A stretch of 64,000 bases of DNA, taken from positions 6,297,501 to 6,361,500 of the forward strand of contig NZ_CP104578.1 in NCBI RefSeq assembly GCF_036826855.1, given 5' to 3'. This document shows positions 54,041 through 63,033 of this stretch, piece by piece. This DNA comes from Streptomyces sp. SJL17-4. Its GTDB lineage: Bacteria; Actinomycetota; Actinomycetes; Streptomycetales; Streptomycetaceae. The stretch's first letter is position 1; each line of letters starts with the position of its first letter. Below the pieces are notes generated by a model. The model did not search any database. It saw only the letters and a list, made by a program, of their open reading frames with translations, and was not told the origin of the DNA. Both the position numbers and the translations under genes were made by a program.

Positions 54041-54877
54041 ATGGTGGCGAAGAAGACCGCCGCGAAGAAGCCCTCGGCCGCCGGTTCCACCGGTTCGGCG
54101 GAGGGCGCCAAGGACGTGGCCGGGAAGAGGACGACGGTCGCGGAGCCGCCGACGGTCGCGAAGAGGACCATCACGAAGAAGTCCGACGCGAAGAAGATCA
54201 CCGCGAAGAAGACCACCGCGAAGAAGACCACCACCGCGAAGAAGGCCGCCGTGAAGAAGACCGCCGTGACGGACAGCGCGGGGGAGGCGGTCGCCGAGGA
54301 AACGGTTGCCCCCAAGGCCGCCGCCAAGAAGACGCCCGCCAAGAAGGCCGCGGCGAAGAAGGCGGCCGCCGAGGCGCCCGCCGCGAAGAAGCAGACAGGA
54401 GCCAGGACGGTGGCAGCGAAGAAGACGGCGGGTGGCGTCACGACCGCCGGGGACGAGGCCGCCGTGCCTCCCGCCCGGACCGGCGAGCTCGCGGTACGTC
54501 CGGGGGAGGACCCCTGGACCCCGGCCGAGGTCGCCGAGGCCCGCAACGAGCTCCAGTCCGAGGTGCTGCGGCTCCGCAGCGAGCTCGCGCACTCCCAGGA
54601 GGAGCTCACCGGCCTCATGCGGGACTCGGGCGACGGCGCGGGGGACGACCAGGCCGACACCGGCACCAAGAACATCACGCGCGAGCACGAGCTCGCCCTG
54701 GCCGCCAACGCCCGGGAGATGCTGGAGCAGAGCGAGCACGCCCTGGAACGGCTCGACGCGGGCACGTACGGCCTCTGCGAGGTGTGCGGGAAGCCGATCG
54801 GCAAGGCGCGGATGCAGGCCTTCCCCCGGGCCACGCTCTGCGTCGAGGACAAGCAGCGGCAGGAGCGGCGCGGCTGA
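54041..54877 (+). CDS. TraR/DksA-family protein with histone H1-like Lys/Ala N-terminus
   Basis: 278 aa. Residues 1-130 are packed with KKTAAKK and AKKTPAKKAAAKK repeats, like histone H1 or Hup-type tails that bind DNA. Residues 150-278 hold a coiled coil (TPAEVAEARNELQSEVLRLR) and the DksA zinc region: C246-x2-C249 and C267, but position 270 is Asp (LCVEDK) where a fourth Cys is usual. GTGAAGGGG precedes the ATG. May combine nucleoid binding with RNA polymerase modulation; this is inference. Confidence 0.85.
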   Translation: MVAKKTAAKKPSAAGSTGSAEGAKDVAGKRTTVAEPPTVAKRTITKKSDAKKITAKKTTAKKTTTAKKAAVKKTAVTDSAGEAVAEETVAPKAAAKKTPAKKAAAKKAAAEAPAAKKQTGARTVAAKKTAGGVTTAGDEAAVPPARTGELAVRPGEDPWTPAEVAEARNELQSEVLRLRSELAHSQEELTGLMRDSGDGAGDDQADTGTKNITREHELALAANAREMLEQSEHALERLDAGTYGLCEVCGKPIGKARMQAFPRATLCVEDKQRQERRG

Positions 54878-55072
54878 CGGCCGCGGAGGGCGCGGCCGAC
54901 GATCGGACGATCTGCGGCCGACGATCGGACGATCAAGGGCCGCGGCCGGCCACCGGTGCCGTACGTGCGCCGAAGCGGTGCGGCGCGGCCGGTGATCTCG
55001 GCTGCCGGTCTCGTACGCCTGTGCCGTACCCTCGGTGCACGGTCAGGCATCGAGGTCGAGGGACTCACTCAC

Positions 55073-55702
55073 GTGGCAGAGGCGGAGCGCATCATCGGTA
55101 CGCCGGATTCATCAGGGGCCGAGGAGCCGGCCGCCTCCGACGAGACGGCGGCCACGCCCGACGACGGTACGGCCACGCCCGACGACGCGTCGGCCGCTCC
55201 CCAGGAGCGGCCGAGGGGCAGGCGCAGGATCCTCGCCCTGTTCGTCGTGGCCGTTCTCGCCTACCTGCTCGACCTGGGCAGCAAGATGCTCGTGGTCGCC
55301 AAGCTGGAGGGCCGTGAGCCGATCCCGGTGATCGGCGACTGGCTGCGCTTCGACGCCATCCGGAACCCGGGTGCCGCGTTCGGCATGGGCGAGGCCTTCA
55401 CGATCATCTTCACCTGCATCGCGGCCGCCGTGATCGTCGTGATCATCCGGCTGGCGCGGAAGCTCTACAGCCTGCCCTGGGCGATCGCGCTCGGTCTGCT
55501 GCTCGGCGGCGCGCTGGGCAACCTCACGGACCGGATCTTCCGCTCCCCGGGCGTCTTCGAGGGCGCGGTCGTCGACTTCATCGCCCCCGCGCACTTCGCC
55601 GTCTTCAACCTCGCCGACTCGGCGATCGTCTGCGGCGGCATCCTCATCGTGATCCTGTCGTTCCGGGGTCTGGACCCCGACGGCACCATCCACAAGGACT
55701 GA
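55073..55702 (+). CDS. lspA: Lipoprotein signal peptidase (signal peptidase II)
   Basis: 209 aa membrane aspartyl protease that removes lipoprotein signal peptides. Catalytic Asp in [10 protein letters not shown] and [22 protein letters not shown] is conserved. Four membrane helices after a 50-residue acidic cytoplasmic extension. GTG 55073 (VAEAERIIG) is the chosen start in a longer open frame. Confidence 0.95.
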   Translation: MAEAERIIGTPDSSGAEEPAASDETAATPDDGTATPDDASAAPQERPRGRRRILALFVVAVLAYLLDLGSKMLVVAKLEGREPIPVIGDWLRFDAIRNPGAAFGMGEAFTIIFTCIAAAVIVVIIRLARKLYSLPWAIALGLLLGGALGNLTDRIFRSPGVFEGAVVDFIAPAHFAVFNLADSAIVCGGILIVILSFRGLDPDGTIHKD

Positions 55703-55754
55703 GCCGAACCTTGCCGCGAGACCCGAGCACCTCGGGGCAAGGCATACTCGACGA

Positions 55755-56696
55755 GTGAGTACGAGTCCCGAGATCCGCACGCTGCCCGTTCCCGATGGCC
55801 TGGAGGGCGAGCGCGTCGACGCCGCCATCGCCCGTATGTTCGGGTTCTCCCGTACGAAGGCGGCCGAGCTGGCCGCCGCAGGGAAGGTCCAGGTCGACGG
55901 CTCCGTCGTCGGCAAGTCCGAGCGGGTGAGCGGCGGCGCGTGGCTCGAGGTCGAGATGCCGGGCGCGGCCGCGCCCGTGCAGATCGTCGCCGAGCCCGTC
56001 GAGGGCATGGAGATCGTCCACGACGACGACGACATCGTCGTGATCATGAAGCCGATCGGTGTGGCCGCGCACCCCAGCCCCGGCTGGACCGGCACCACGG
56101 TCATCGGCGGCCTCGCCGCCGCCGGGTACCGCATCTCCACCTCCGGCGCCGCCGAGCGCCAGGGCATCGTGCACCGCCTCGACGTCGGCACCTCCGGTCT
56201 GATGGTGGTCGCCAAGTCGGAGTACGCGTACACCTCGCTCAAGCGCCAGTTCAAGGAGCGCACGGTCGACAAGCGCTACCACGCGCTGGTGCAGGGCCAC
56301 CCCGACCCGATGAGCGGCACCATCGACGCCCCCATCGGCCGGCACCCGAACCACGACTACAAGTGGGCGGTCACCGCCGACGGCAAGGCGTCCGTCACGC
56401 ACTACGACCTCATCGAGGCGTACCGCTCGGCGTCGCTCCTCGACATCAAGCTGGAGACGGGCCGCACCCACCAGATCCGGGTGCACATGTCCGCCCACCG
56501 CCACCCCTGCGTGGGTGACCTGACCTACGGCGCCGACCCGACGATCGCCAAGCGCCTCGGCCTGACCCGGCAGTGGCTGCACGCCGTCCGGCTGGGCTTC
56601 GAGCACCCGGGCGACGGCTCGTGGGTCGAGTTCGCCAGCACGTACCCCGAGGACCTCCAGAAGGCCCTGGACCGGATCGCGGCGGAGAGCCAGTGA
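55755..56696 (+). CDS. RluA-family 23S rRNA pseudouridine synthase (RluD-like)
   Basis: 313 aa. S4 domain (about 15-75: [31 protein letters not shown]) then the catalytic domain with [16 protein letters not shown] (catalytic Asp) and [14 protein letters not shown]. Target uridines cannot be read from sequence. GTG start; overlaps the next gene by GTGA. The lspA-rluD pairing is widespread. Confidence 0.93.
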   Translation: MSTSPEIRTLPVPDGLEGERVDAAIARMFGFSRTKAAELAAAGKVQVDGSVVGKSERVSGGAWLEVEMPGAAAPVQIVAEPVEGMEIVHDDDDIVVIMKPIGVAAHPSPGWTGTTVIGGLAAAGYRISTSGAAERQGIVHRLDVGTSGLMVVAKSEYAYTSLKRQFKERTVDKRYHALVQGHPDPMSGTIDAPIGRHPNHDYKWAVTADGKASVTHYDLIEAYRSASLLDIKLETGRTHQIRVHMSAHRHPCVGDLTYGADPTIAKRLGLTRQWLHAVRLGFEHPGDGSWVEFASTYPEDLQKALDRIAAESQ

Positions 56697-57160
56697 GCAG
56701 CGCGTACAGCGTCCGTGAGGCGCTCGGCGACGGTGACCGGGAGGCCTGCTTCGCGGTCCGCCGTGAGGTCTTCGTGGTGGAGCAGGGCGTTCCGCAGGAG
56801 CTGGAGTACGACGCGTACGACGCCACCGCGGCGCATGTGCTGGCCGTGCGCGAGGACGGGCTGCCGCTGGGCACCGGGCGCCTTCTCCTCGGGGCGGACG
56901 CGGTCGGGAAGACCGGCGGCGACGCCTCGGTGGGCTCGCTCGGCCGGCTCGCGGTCGCCAAGGCGGCCCGGGGCCTCGGTGTCGGCGCCGCGCTCGTCCG
57001 GGCCGTCGAGGACGTGGCGCGCGAGCGTGGTCTGACCGCCGTCGACCTGCACGCGCAGACGCACGCGCTGGGCTTCTACGAGCGCCTCGGCTACGAGGCG
57101 TACGGCCCGGAGTTCCCCGACGCGGGCATGCCGCACCGGGCGATGCGCCGGACGCTGTAG
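56693..57160 (+). CDS. GNAT-family N-acetyltransferase
   Basis: 155 aa. ElaA-like N-terminus ([25 protein letters not shown]) and acetyl-CoA binding [20 protein letters not shown]. Substrate unknown. Coupled to the pseudouridine synthase gene (GTGA overlap); a terminator follows. Confidence 0.9.
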   Translation: MSSAYSVREALGDGDREACFAVRREVFVVEQGVPQELEYDAYDATAAHVLAVREDGLPLGTGRLLLGADAVGKTGGDASVGSLGRLAVAKAARGLGVGAALVRAVEDVARERGLTAVDLHAQTHALGFYERLGYEAYGPEFPDAGMPHRAMRRTL

Positions 57161-57175
57161 CGGCGGCACGACGGC

Positions 57176-57201
57176 GGGCCTGGTCCGAAGAACAGGCCCT
57201 T
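57176..57201 (+). terminator. Terminator after the lspA-rluD-GNAT unit
   Basis: GGGCCTG (57176-57182) and CAGGCCC (57193-57199) close a 10-nt loop, then TTGGTT. Confidence 0.65.
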
Positions 57202-57228
57202 GGTTGGTTTCGTTCCGGGCTGCGGTGG

Positions 57229-57417
57229 TCACTTGCTGGTGTGGCAACCGCGTGGACGTTCGTCCGCGGGTCCGGTGCACTGGCCGCTCTGGCCCGCACC
57301 GTTTCCGCCGTTGGTCGGTGGATGCGGCGTCGCCAGCGCGGCGGACCCCGCTCCGAGCACGCCGGCGATGGCCAGCATCAGGGCTGCCGCGCGACGTCCC
57401 AGTCGCTGCTTGATCAT
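57229..57417 (-). CDS. Small secreted peptide, unknown
   Basis: 62 aa from ATG 57417 with GGGAGGG upstream. A basic start (MIKQRLGRR) and hydrophobic helix end in ALATPH, a signal peptidase I site. The mature part of about 33 residues is Gly/Pro-rich with two Cys (SGQCTGPADERPRGCHTSK), which could form one disulfide. No family recognised. Confidence 0.65.
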   Translation of the reverse strand: MIKQRLGRRAAALMLAIAGVLGAGSAALATPHPPTNGGNGAGQSGQCTGPADERPRGCHTSK

Positions 57418-57529
57418 GCCGCCCTCCCGTCGAGTGGTCGAAATGTCCATTTCATGCTATGCCTCTTCGTGTGGCGCGGCAGGGCGAGAAGAGTCATGAC
57501 CGACTCGCCGGACCGCTGGAGGGGAGACC

Positions 57530-59116
57530 GTGGACCAGCTGGCCCTGTTGTTCTTGCTGCTGCTCGGCGCCCTGCTCACCGTGCCCCTCGGTGAGCGGCT
57601 CGGACTGCCCGCACCCGTCCTGATGACCCTCATCGGGATCGTGCTGGCCTTCCTGCCCTTCGTGCCGAACGTCGAGATCCCGCCGGAGCTCATCCTCCCG
57701 CTGGTCCTGCCCCCTCTGCTGTACGCCTCCGTGCAGCGCACCTCCTGGCGCCAGTTCGCTGCCAACAAGCGGCCCATCTTCCTGCTCGCGGTCGCCCTGG
57801 TCTTCGTCACCACGGCCGCCGTCGGCGCGGTCGCGCACTCGCTCGTGCCCGGCCTTCCGCTGGCCGCCGCCATCGCGCTCGGCGCCCTCGTCGCGCCGCC
57901 CGACCCGGTCGCGGCGACCGCCGTGGCAGGCTCGCTCGGACTGCCCCGCCGTCTGGTGTCGATCCTGGAGGGCGAGGGCCTCTTCAACGACGTCACCGCG
58001 ATCGTGCTCTACCACGTGGCCATCGCCGCCGTCGTCAGCGGCTCCTTCTCCTGGCCCGAGGCGGTCGGCGCGCTGGTGCTCTCCGCCGTGGTCGCCATGG
58101 TCGTCGGTCTGGGGCTCGGCTGGCTCTCCAACAAGCTCATCGGGCTCCTGGGCGACGCCACCCTCCAGACCGGACTCACCCTTCTCGTGCCCTTCGTGAG
58201 TTACGTGCTCGCCGAGGAACTGCACGGCTCCGGCGTCCTCGCCGTCCTGGTCACCGCCCTCTTCCTCGCCGAACACGCGGCCGACGCCGACGACGTGATG
58301 GGCCGGCTCGCCGGGCAGACCTTCTGGCAGATCGTCGACACCCTCGTCACCGGCATCGCCTTCGGCCTCATCGGACTGGAGCTCGTGCATGTCTTCGGGG
58401 TGGCGGACGGGCACGGCCTGGAGATGCTCGGCTGGGGCGCCGCCGTCGTCGCGGTGGTCGTCGGGGTCCGGCTCCTCTGGCTGCTGCCCGCCACCTGGCT
58501 CGCGAAGCGGCTGCACACCCGCCGGGACGTCGACGAGGAGATCCCGACCAGCTGGCGGGAGACCATCGTCATGTGGTGGGCGGGGATGCGCGGGGTGGCC
58601 TCGGTGGCGCTCGCGCTCGCCATCCCGCTCCGTACCGACGACGGCTCGCCCTTCCCCGGCCGCGACGAGATCGTCTTCATCGCCTTCTGTGTGATCATCG
58701 CCACGCTCGTCTTCCAGGGGCTCACCCTGCCCTGGCTGGTCAGGCGGCTCGGGGTGCGGGCCGACGCGGACGCCGAGCGGGCCCTTGAGCGGGATCTGGC
58801 CATCCGGGCCGCGAAGGCCGCCAAGCGCAGGCTCAAGGAGATCGAGGAGGTCGAGGAGCTGCCCGAGGACCTCCAGGAGCGGCTGTTGCGCGGGGCGTAC
58901 GACATCGGGGCGCGGATCAGTCCGGACATGGTCGACGAGGAGCGGCGGGCCGCGTTCGTCGAGCGGACGAAGCGCTTCAAGGCGGTGCAGCGGATCCAGC
59001 GGGAGCTGATGTCGGCCGCGCGGCACGAGGTGCTCTCGGCCCGCAGCGAGCCGGGCGCCGACCCGGAGGTGGTGGACCGGGTGCTGCGCCAGCTGGACGT
59101 GCGCAGCATGCGGTGA
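57530..59116 (+). CDS. Na+/H+ antiporter (CPA1/NhaP type)
   Basis: 528 aa with about 12 membrane helices. Ion site motifs ALVAPPDPVAATAV and EGEGLFNDVTAIVLYH, plus MWWAGMRGVASVALALAIP. A charged cytoplasmic tail (about 410-528) is probably regulatory. GTG start with GGAGGGGAG upstream. Exchanges Na+ or K+ for protons; ion choice is not predictable. Confidence 0.93.
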   Translation: MDQLALLFLLLLGALLTVPLGERLGLPAPVLMTLIGIVLAFLPFVPNVEIPPELILPLVLPPLLYASVQRTSWRQFAANKRPIFLLAVALVFVTTAAVGAVAHSLVPGLPLAAAIALGALVAPPDPVAATAVAGSLGLPRRLVSILEGEGLFNDVTAIVLYHVAIAAVVSGSFSWPEAVGALVLSAVVAMVVGLGLGWLSNKLIGLLGDATLQTGLTLLVPFVSYVLAEELHGSGVLAVLVTALFLAEHAADADDVMGRLAGQTFWQIVDTLVTGIAFGLIGLELVHVFGVADGHGLEMLGWGAAVVAVVVGVRLLWLLPATWLAKRLHTRRDVDEEIPTSWRETIVMWWAGMRGVASVALALAIPLRTDDGSPFPGRDEIVFIAFCVIIATLVFQGLTLPWLVRRLGVRADADAERALERDLAIRAAKAAKRRLKEIEEVEELPEDLQERLLRGAYDIGARISPDMVDEERRAAFVERTKRFKAVQRIQRELMSAARHEVLSARSEPGADPEVVDRVLRQLDVRSMR

Positions 59117-59193
59117 GGCGGTCGTGCGGCGGGCAGGTGACGCCGCAGGTGGTGCGGCCGGTGTCCCGTGGGGCGGGTGGCAGGATGGGACGC

Positions 59194-59763
59194 ATGGACA
59201 TCATGCTCTTCCACTCGGCCTACGGGCTGACCCCCTCCGTCGAGGCCGCTGCCGAGCGGCTCCGCGCCGCCGGGCACCAGGTCTGGACCCCGGACCTCTA
59301 CGGAGGCCGGACGGTCGGGACCGTGGAGGAGGGTGTGGAACTCCGGGACGAGATCGGCAAGGACGAGCTGCTGAAGCGGGCGGTCCTCGCCGCGGCCCCG
59401 TACTCCGAGCGAGGGCTGGTCTACATGGGCCTCTCCCTCGGGGCCTCGATCGCGCAGACCCTGGCGCTCGGGGACGAGAAGGCGCGCGGGCTGCTCCTGT
59501 TCCACGGCACCTCGGACCTCGCGGAGTCGGCCGCGGTGGACGAGCTGCCCGTCCAGCTGCACGTGGCCGATCCCGACCCGTTCGAGACGCACGACTGGCT
59601 GTCGTCCTGGTACCTGCAGATGCGCAAGGCGGGGGCGGACGTGGAGATCTACCGCTACCCGGGCGCGGGGCACGTGTTCACGGACCCGGAGCTGCCCGAC
59701 TACGACGAGGAGGCGGCCGCGCAGGCCTGGTCGGTGGCGCTGGCCTTCGTCGAGGATCTGTAG
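59194..59763 (+). CDS. Dienelactone hydrolase family alpha/beta-hydrolase
   Basis: 189 aa. Short alpha/beta fold with DLYGG, YMGLSLGASIAQTLA at the nucleophile elbow and YPGAGHVFTDP supplying His. The usual DLH nucleophile is Cys in GxCxGG; here the elbow reads GLSLGA with Ser, so a Ser hydrolase or altered member. ATG 59194 or 59185. Confidence 0.85.
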   Translation: MDIMLFHSAYGLTPSVEAAAERLRAAGHQVWTPDLYGGRTVGTVEEGVELRDEIGKDELLKRAVLAAAPYSERGLVYMGLSLGASIAQTLALGDEKARGLLLFHGTSDLAESAAVDELPVQLHVADPDPFETHDWLSSWYLQMRKAGADVEIYRYPGAGHVFTDPELPDYDEEAAAQAWSVALAFVEDL

Positions 59764-59796
59764 GACCTGCAGGACTGCAGGACCTGTCGAACGGGC

Positions 59797-59827
59797 GTGG
59801 CCCCCGGGGGAGTTCCCCGGGGGCCAC
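59797..59827. terminator. Bidirectional terminator
   Basis: GTGGCCCCCGGGG (59797-59809) pairs perfectly with CCCCGGGGGCCAC (59815-59827) between convergent genes. Confidence 0.88.
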
Positions 59828-59850
59828 ACCTCTGTCCGGCCGGATCAGGA

Positions 59851-60870
59851 TCAGGCGCGGTAGGCGGTCCAGTACTCGTTCATCCGGGTCACCTGGCCGG
59901 AAGTGAACTGGTACATGCACGCGTCGTACGTGTAGTCCATGAAGTTGTGGATCGGGTCCACGCCGGTCTTGGAGGCGCAGGAGTCACGGCCGGTCGGGCA
60001 CTGGTACGCCGGGCTCTTCTCGGCCGGGGTGTCGGTGACGTAGTCGCCGTTTCCGGTGCAGCCGCCCTGGAAGGTGTGGTAGAGGCCCATCCAGTGGCCG
60101 ACCTCGTGGGTGGCGGTGTCACCCTCGTTGTAGTTGGCCGCGGAGCCGCCCGGGAGCGAGGTGTCGAGGACGACGACACCGTCCATGGACGGGTTGGACT
60201 GGTACGAGGACGGGAAGGTCGCCCAGCCGAGGAGGCCGCCGCTCAGGTTCGCCGTGTAGAAGTTCAGCGCGCCGGCGCCGCCCTGGCGGAGGGTCTGCTT
60301 CATCTGCTTCTCGGCGGTGGAGCCGGAGGCCAGGTTGTACCAGGAGGCGTTGTCCGTGTAGTCGGTTCCGGCAAGGGTGAACTGGAAGTTGGAGTTCACG
60401 TTGCCGGTGCCCTGGCCGGCGTACGCCGAGTTCAGGACCGCCATCTGGTTGTTGATCTGGGTGGCGGTGAGCTTGCCCGTCGTACCGGAGTGGATGACGT
60501 GGAAGTAGACCGGGATGTTCACCACCGCGGCGGCGCCGGTTTCGGCGGAGGCGCTGAGGCGGCCCTCGGTGCGGGCGGCGTCCAGCTTCTTCTTGAAGTC
60601 CGCGTCCATGGCCTTGGCCTGGGTGGCCGTGACCTCGTTGGGCTCGTGGGCGTGGCTCTCGGCGCCGCGCGCCTTGCGGGCGCCGGAGAGGGCCTCGTGG
60701 TCGTCGTGGCCGTCCACGCACTCCTCGGCCGAGGCGCCGGCCAGGGTGGTGGCGGCGGCGCCGGTGGCCACCGGGGCGGACAGGGGTGCCAGGGCCAGGG
60801 TTCCGGCCATCACGGCAGTGCCGAGCATACGACGTGACATACGCGGCGATATACGGACAAGAGCACGCAC
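59851..60870 (-). CDS. Secreted M43-family zinc metalloprotease
   Basis: 339 aa. Signal peptide (residues 1-40, Ala-rich), propeptide-like segment to about 120, then a pappalysin/cytophagalysin-type protease with [11 protein letters not shown] (zinc HExxHxxGxxH) and a Met-turn in [18 protein letters not shown]. Paired Cys suggest disulfides. GTG start with GAGGAG upstream. Extracellular protein degradation is likely. Confidence 0.92.
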   Translation of the reverse strand: MRALVRISPRMSRRMLGTAVMAGTLALAPLSAPVATGAAATTLAGASAEECVDGHDDHEALSGARKARGAESHAHEPNEVTATQAKAMDADFKKKLDAARTEGRLSASAETGAAAVVNIPVYFHVIHSGTTGKLTATQINNQMAVLNSAYAGQGTGNVNSNFQFTLAGTDYTDNASWYNLASGSTAEKQMKQTLRQGGAGALNFYTANLSGGLLGWATFPSSYQSNPSMDGVVVLDTSLPGGSAANYNEGDTATHEVGHWMGLYHTFQGGCTGNGDYVTDTPAEKSPAYQCPTGRDSCASKTGVDPIHNFMDYTYDACMYQFTSGQVTRMNEYWTAYRA

Positions 60871-61115
60871 GGTGACTCCTCGCGGGGGGTGGTGGTGAGG
60901 AACTTCCTCGCCACTGCGGGGAGATTACGCGTCCATGTCAGGCGTCGTTGAGAAGCGATCAGGCCCAATCATTCATGGAGCAATTCGGGGCATCGGGAAG
61001 AAAAACTTGGGCGGCTTCCGGAGTTTGAGACGTCGACGTAACAGTCAAGGTGGCGGAGGCGGGTGGTGTGTCCGGATTCGATCTCGAAAACCGGCCACCC
61101 GCCGTAGCGATGTGA

Positions 61116-61133
61116 GCTTCTGTTAACAGAAGC
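61116..61133. repeat. Perfect 18-bp palindrome
   Basis: GCTTCTGTTAACAGAAGC is fully self-complementary, 54 bp beyond the phoD stop. Operator or terminator arm. Confidence 0.7.
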
Positions 61134-61134
61134 G

Positions 61135-61159
61135 ATCATGGCTGAAAATCACCCATGAT
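61135..61159 (-). terminator. Hairpin downstream of phoD
   Basis: ATCATGG (61135-61141) and CCATGAT (61153-61159) around an 11-nt loop, 28 bp after the phoD stop. Confidence 0.5.
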
Positions 61160-61187
61160 GGTCCGCCAGGGGAACAACAGGGAAACG

Positions 61188-62837
61188 TCAGCGGACAGGT
61201 TGGTACACCCGCTCCACGCGCTGCGTTCCACTGAGCGTCCGGTACGAGCGCGCCCAGGCCGTCGACGCGGCCGGATCCGTCTTGTCGGAGACCGTGTAGT
61301 AGTCCATCTGCGAGCGCTCGGCGGTCACGTCGAGCACGCCGTAGCCGTGGTGGTCCATGTCCACCCACTTCACGTGCCGGTTGGCGGCCTTGATGGCGCC
61401 GGCGGCCACCGCCGAGAGCGTCCCCGGGGCCACGTGCAGCAGGTCGTCCAGGTTGTCCGAGGTCACCGAGGTGACCACGAACTCGGTCGCGGCGGACGCC
61501 GAGAAGGGGTACGTCGCCGCCTTCACCGGTACGTCGTTGGCCCAGGCCATGTGGATGTCGCCGGTCAGGAAGACGGTGTTGCGGATGGCCCGCGAGGTCA
61601 GATGCGCGAGGAGCTCCTTCCGGTCGTCCGTGTACCCGTCCCACTGGTCGACGTTGACCGCGAGCCCCTCCTTCGGCAGGCCCATCAACTCGGCGATCGG
61701 CTCCAGCAGGTGGGCGGGCAGCGCGCCGAAGGCGACCGGCGAGATCATCACCGAGGTGCCGACCAGCTGCCAGGTCGCGTCCGAGCCCGCGAGCCCGGAC
61801 TTCAGCCAGTCGAGCTGCGCGCGGCCGGTGATGCTGCGCGCCGGGTCGTCGACCGAACCGCTGCCGGCCTTCGCCGGGGCGGAACGGAAGGAACGCAGGT
61901 CGAGGAGGTGCAGATCGGCCAGCTTGCCGAAACGCAGCCGCCGGAAGACCGTGCCCTCGGTGGACGTACGGACCGGCATCCACTCGAAGTAGGCCTGCTT
62001 GGCCGCGGCGACCCGGGCCGCCCAGTCGCCCTCGGCGCCGGGGGTGTGGTTCTCGGCCCCGCCCGTCCAGGCGTCGTTGGCGAACTCGTGGTCGTCCCAG
62101 ATGGCGACGACCGGGTGGGCCGCGTGCAGCGCCTGGAGGTCGGTGTCCGTCTTGTAGTGGCCGTGCCGGGTGCGGTAGTCGGCCAGCGAGACGATCTCGT
62201 GGCGCGGCTCGTGCTGCCGGACGGTGTACTTCGCTTCCGGGTAGGTGCCGCTGCCGTACTCGTACAGGTAGTCGCCGAGGTGGAGGACCGCGTCCAGGTC
62301 GGCGCGGGCGGCGAGATGGCGGTACGCGGAGAAGTGGCCCGCCTCCCAGTTGGAGCAGGAGACCACACCGAACCGGACGCCGGGCGCGGCGGCGTCGACG
62401 GCCGGCGTGGTGCGGGTGCGGGCGGCGGGAGAGACGGTGGAGCCCGCGGTGAAGCGGAACCAGTAGGAGGTGGCCGGACGCAGGCCGCGGACGTCCGCCT
62501 TGACCGTGTGGTCGGAGCCGGCGCTCGCCGTGGTCGTGCCGGAGGCCACGACCCGCGCGAAGCCGCGGTCCTCGGCGAGCTCCCAGCCGACCTGGACGTC
62601 GGGTCCGAGGCCGGAGCCGGGCACGGCTTCGGGGGTGGGGGTGACGCGCGTCCAGAGCAGGACGCCGTCGGGCAGCGGGTCGCCGGAGGCGACGCCGTGG
62701 AGGAACGCGGGTGCCCCGGGGGCCGCGTGGGCCGTGGTGGCCGCGCCGAGGAGGGCGGGCGCGGTGACGGCGGTGACGGCGGCGGCCTTGACGACCGTGC
62801 GCCGCGTGGGGGCGGAGGATATGAAACGACTGGTCAC
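61188..62837 (-). CDS. phoD: Tat-exported alkaline phosphatase PhoD
   Basis: 549 aa. Twin-arginine signal ([14 protein letters not shown]) with an AHAAPGAP cleavage region. Metal and catalytic motifs [39 protein letters not shown] and [10 protein letters not shown] are those of calcium/iron PhoD enzymes. Hydrolyses phosphate mono- and diesters outside the cell. GTG 62837. No convincing PHO box was seen upstream. Confidence 0.94.
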   Translation of the reverse strand: MTSRFISSAPTRRTVVKAAAVTAVTAPALLGAATTAHAAPGAPAFLHGVASGDPLPDGVLLWTRVTPTPEAVPGSGLGPDVQVGWELAEDRGFARVVASGTTTASAGSDHTVKADVRGLRPATSYWFRFTAGSTVSPAARTRTTPAVDAAAPGVRFGVVSCSNWEAGHFSAYRHLAARADLDAVLHLGDYLYEYGSGTYPEAKYTVRQHEPRHEIVSLADYRTRHGHYKTDTDLQALHAAHPVVAIWDDHEFANDAWTGGAENHTPGAEGDWAARVAAAKQAYFEWMPVRTSTEGTVFRRLRFGKLADLHLLDLRSFRSAPAKAGSGSVDDPARSITGRAQLDWLKSGLAGSDATWQLVGTSVMISPVAFGALPAHLLEPIAELMGLPKEGLAVNVDQWDGYTDDRKELLAHLTSRAIRNTVFLTGDIHMAWANDVPVKAATYPFSASAATEFVVTSVTSDNLDDLLHVAPGTLSAVAAGAIKAANRHVKWVDMDHHGYGVLDVTAERSQMDYYTVSDKTDPAASTAWARSYRTLSGTQRVERVYQPVR

Positions 62838-63033
62838 GGGCAGTCAGATTACTGGCGGGTACGGTGGGTGGGGAGGGACTTGTATGAAAATTCGCCGGAT
62901 CGTCGTCCGCAGGCCGCATCCGCCCCCGCGGCGGTGGCGCTCCTCCGGCTCGCTAACCTGACTCGGGATCAGAACGGCTTTCCGCGAGGTGGTTCGGGCG
63001 GGAGGCCGCTCGCAACGTCACGGGGGGAACCGG

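Larger units (their letters stand above)
60871..61187. other. AT-richer intergenic region between the metalloprotease and phoD
   Basis: About 317 bp with lower GC than its surroundings (for example near 60955-61045), suggesting the metalloprotease promoter. Two palindromes lie near the phoD end (listed separately). A 63-codon ORF on the plus strand (60935) has no ribosome binding site and is not called. Confidence 0.5.

Noticed and set aside
62838..63030. PHO box upstream of phoD
   Set aside because: No GTTCACC direct repeats of the expected spacing were found.
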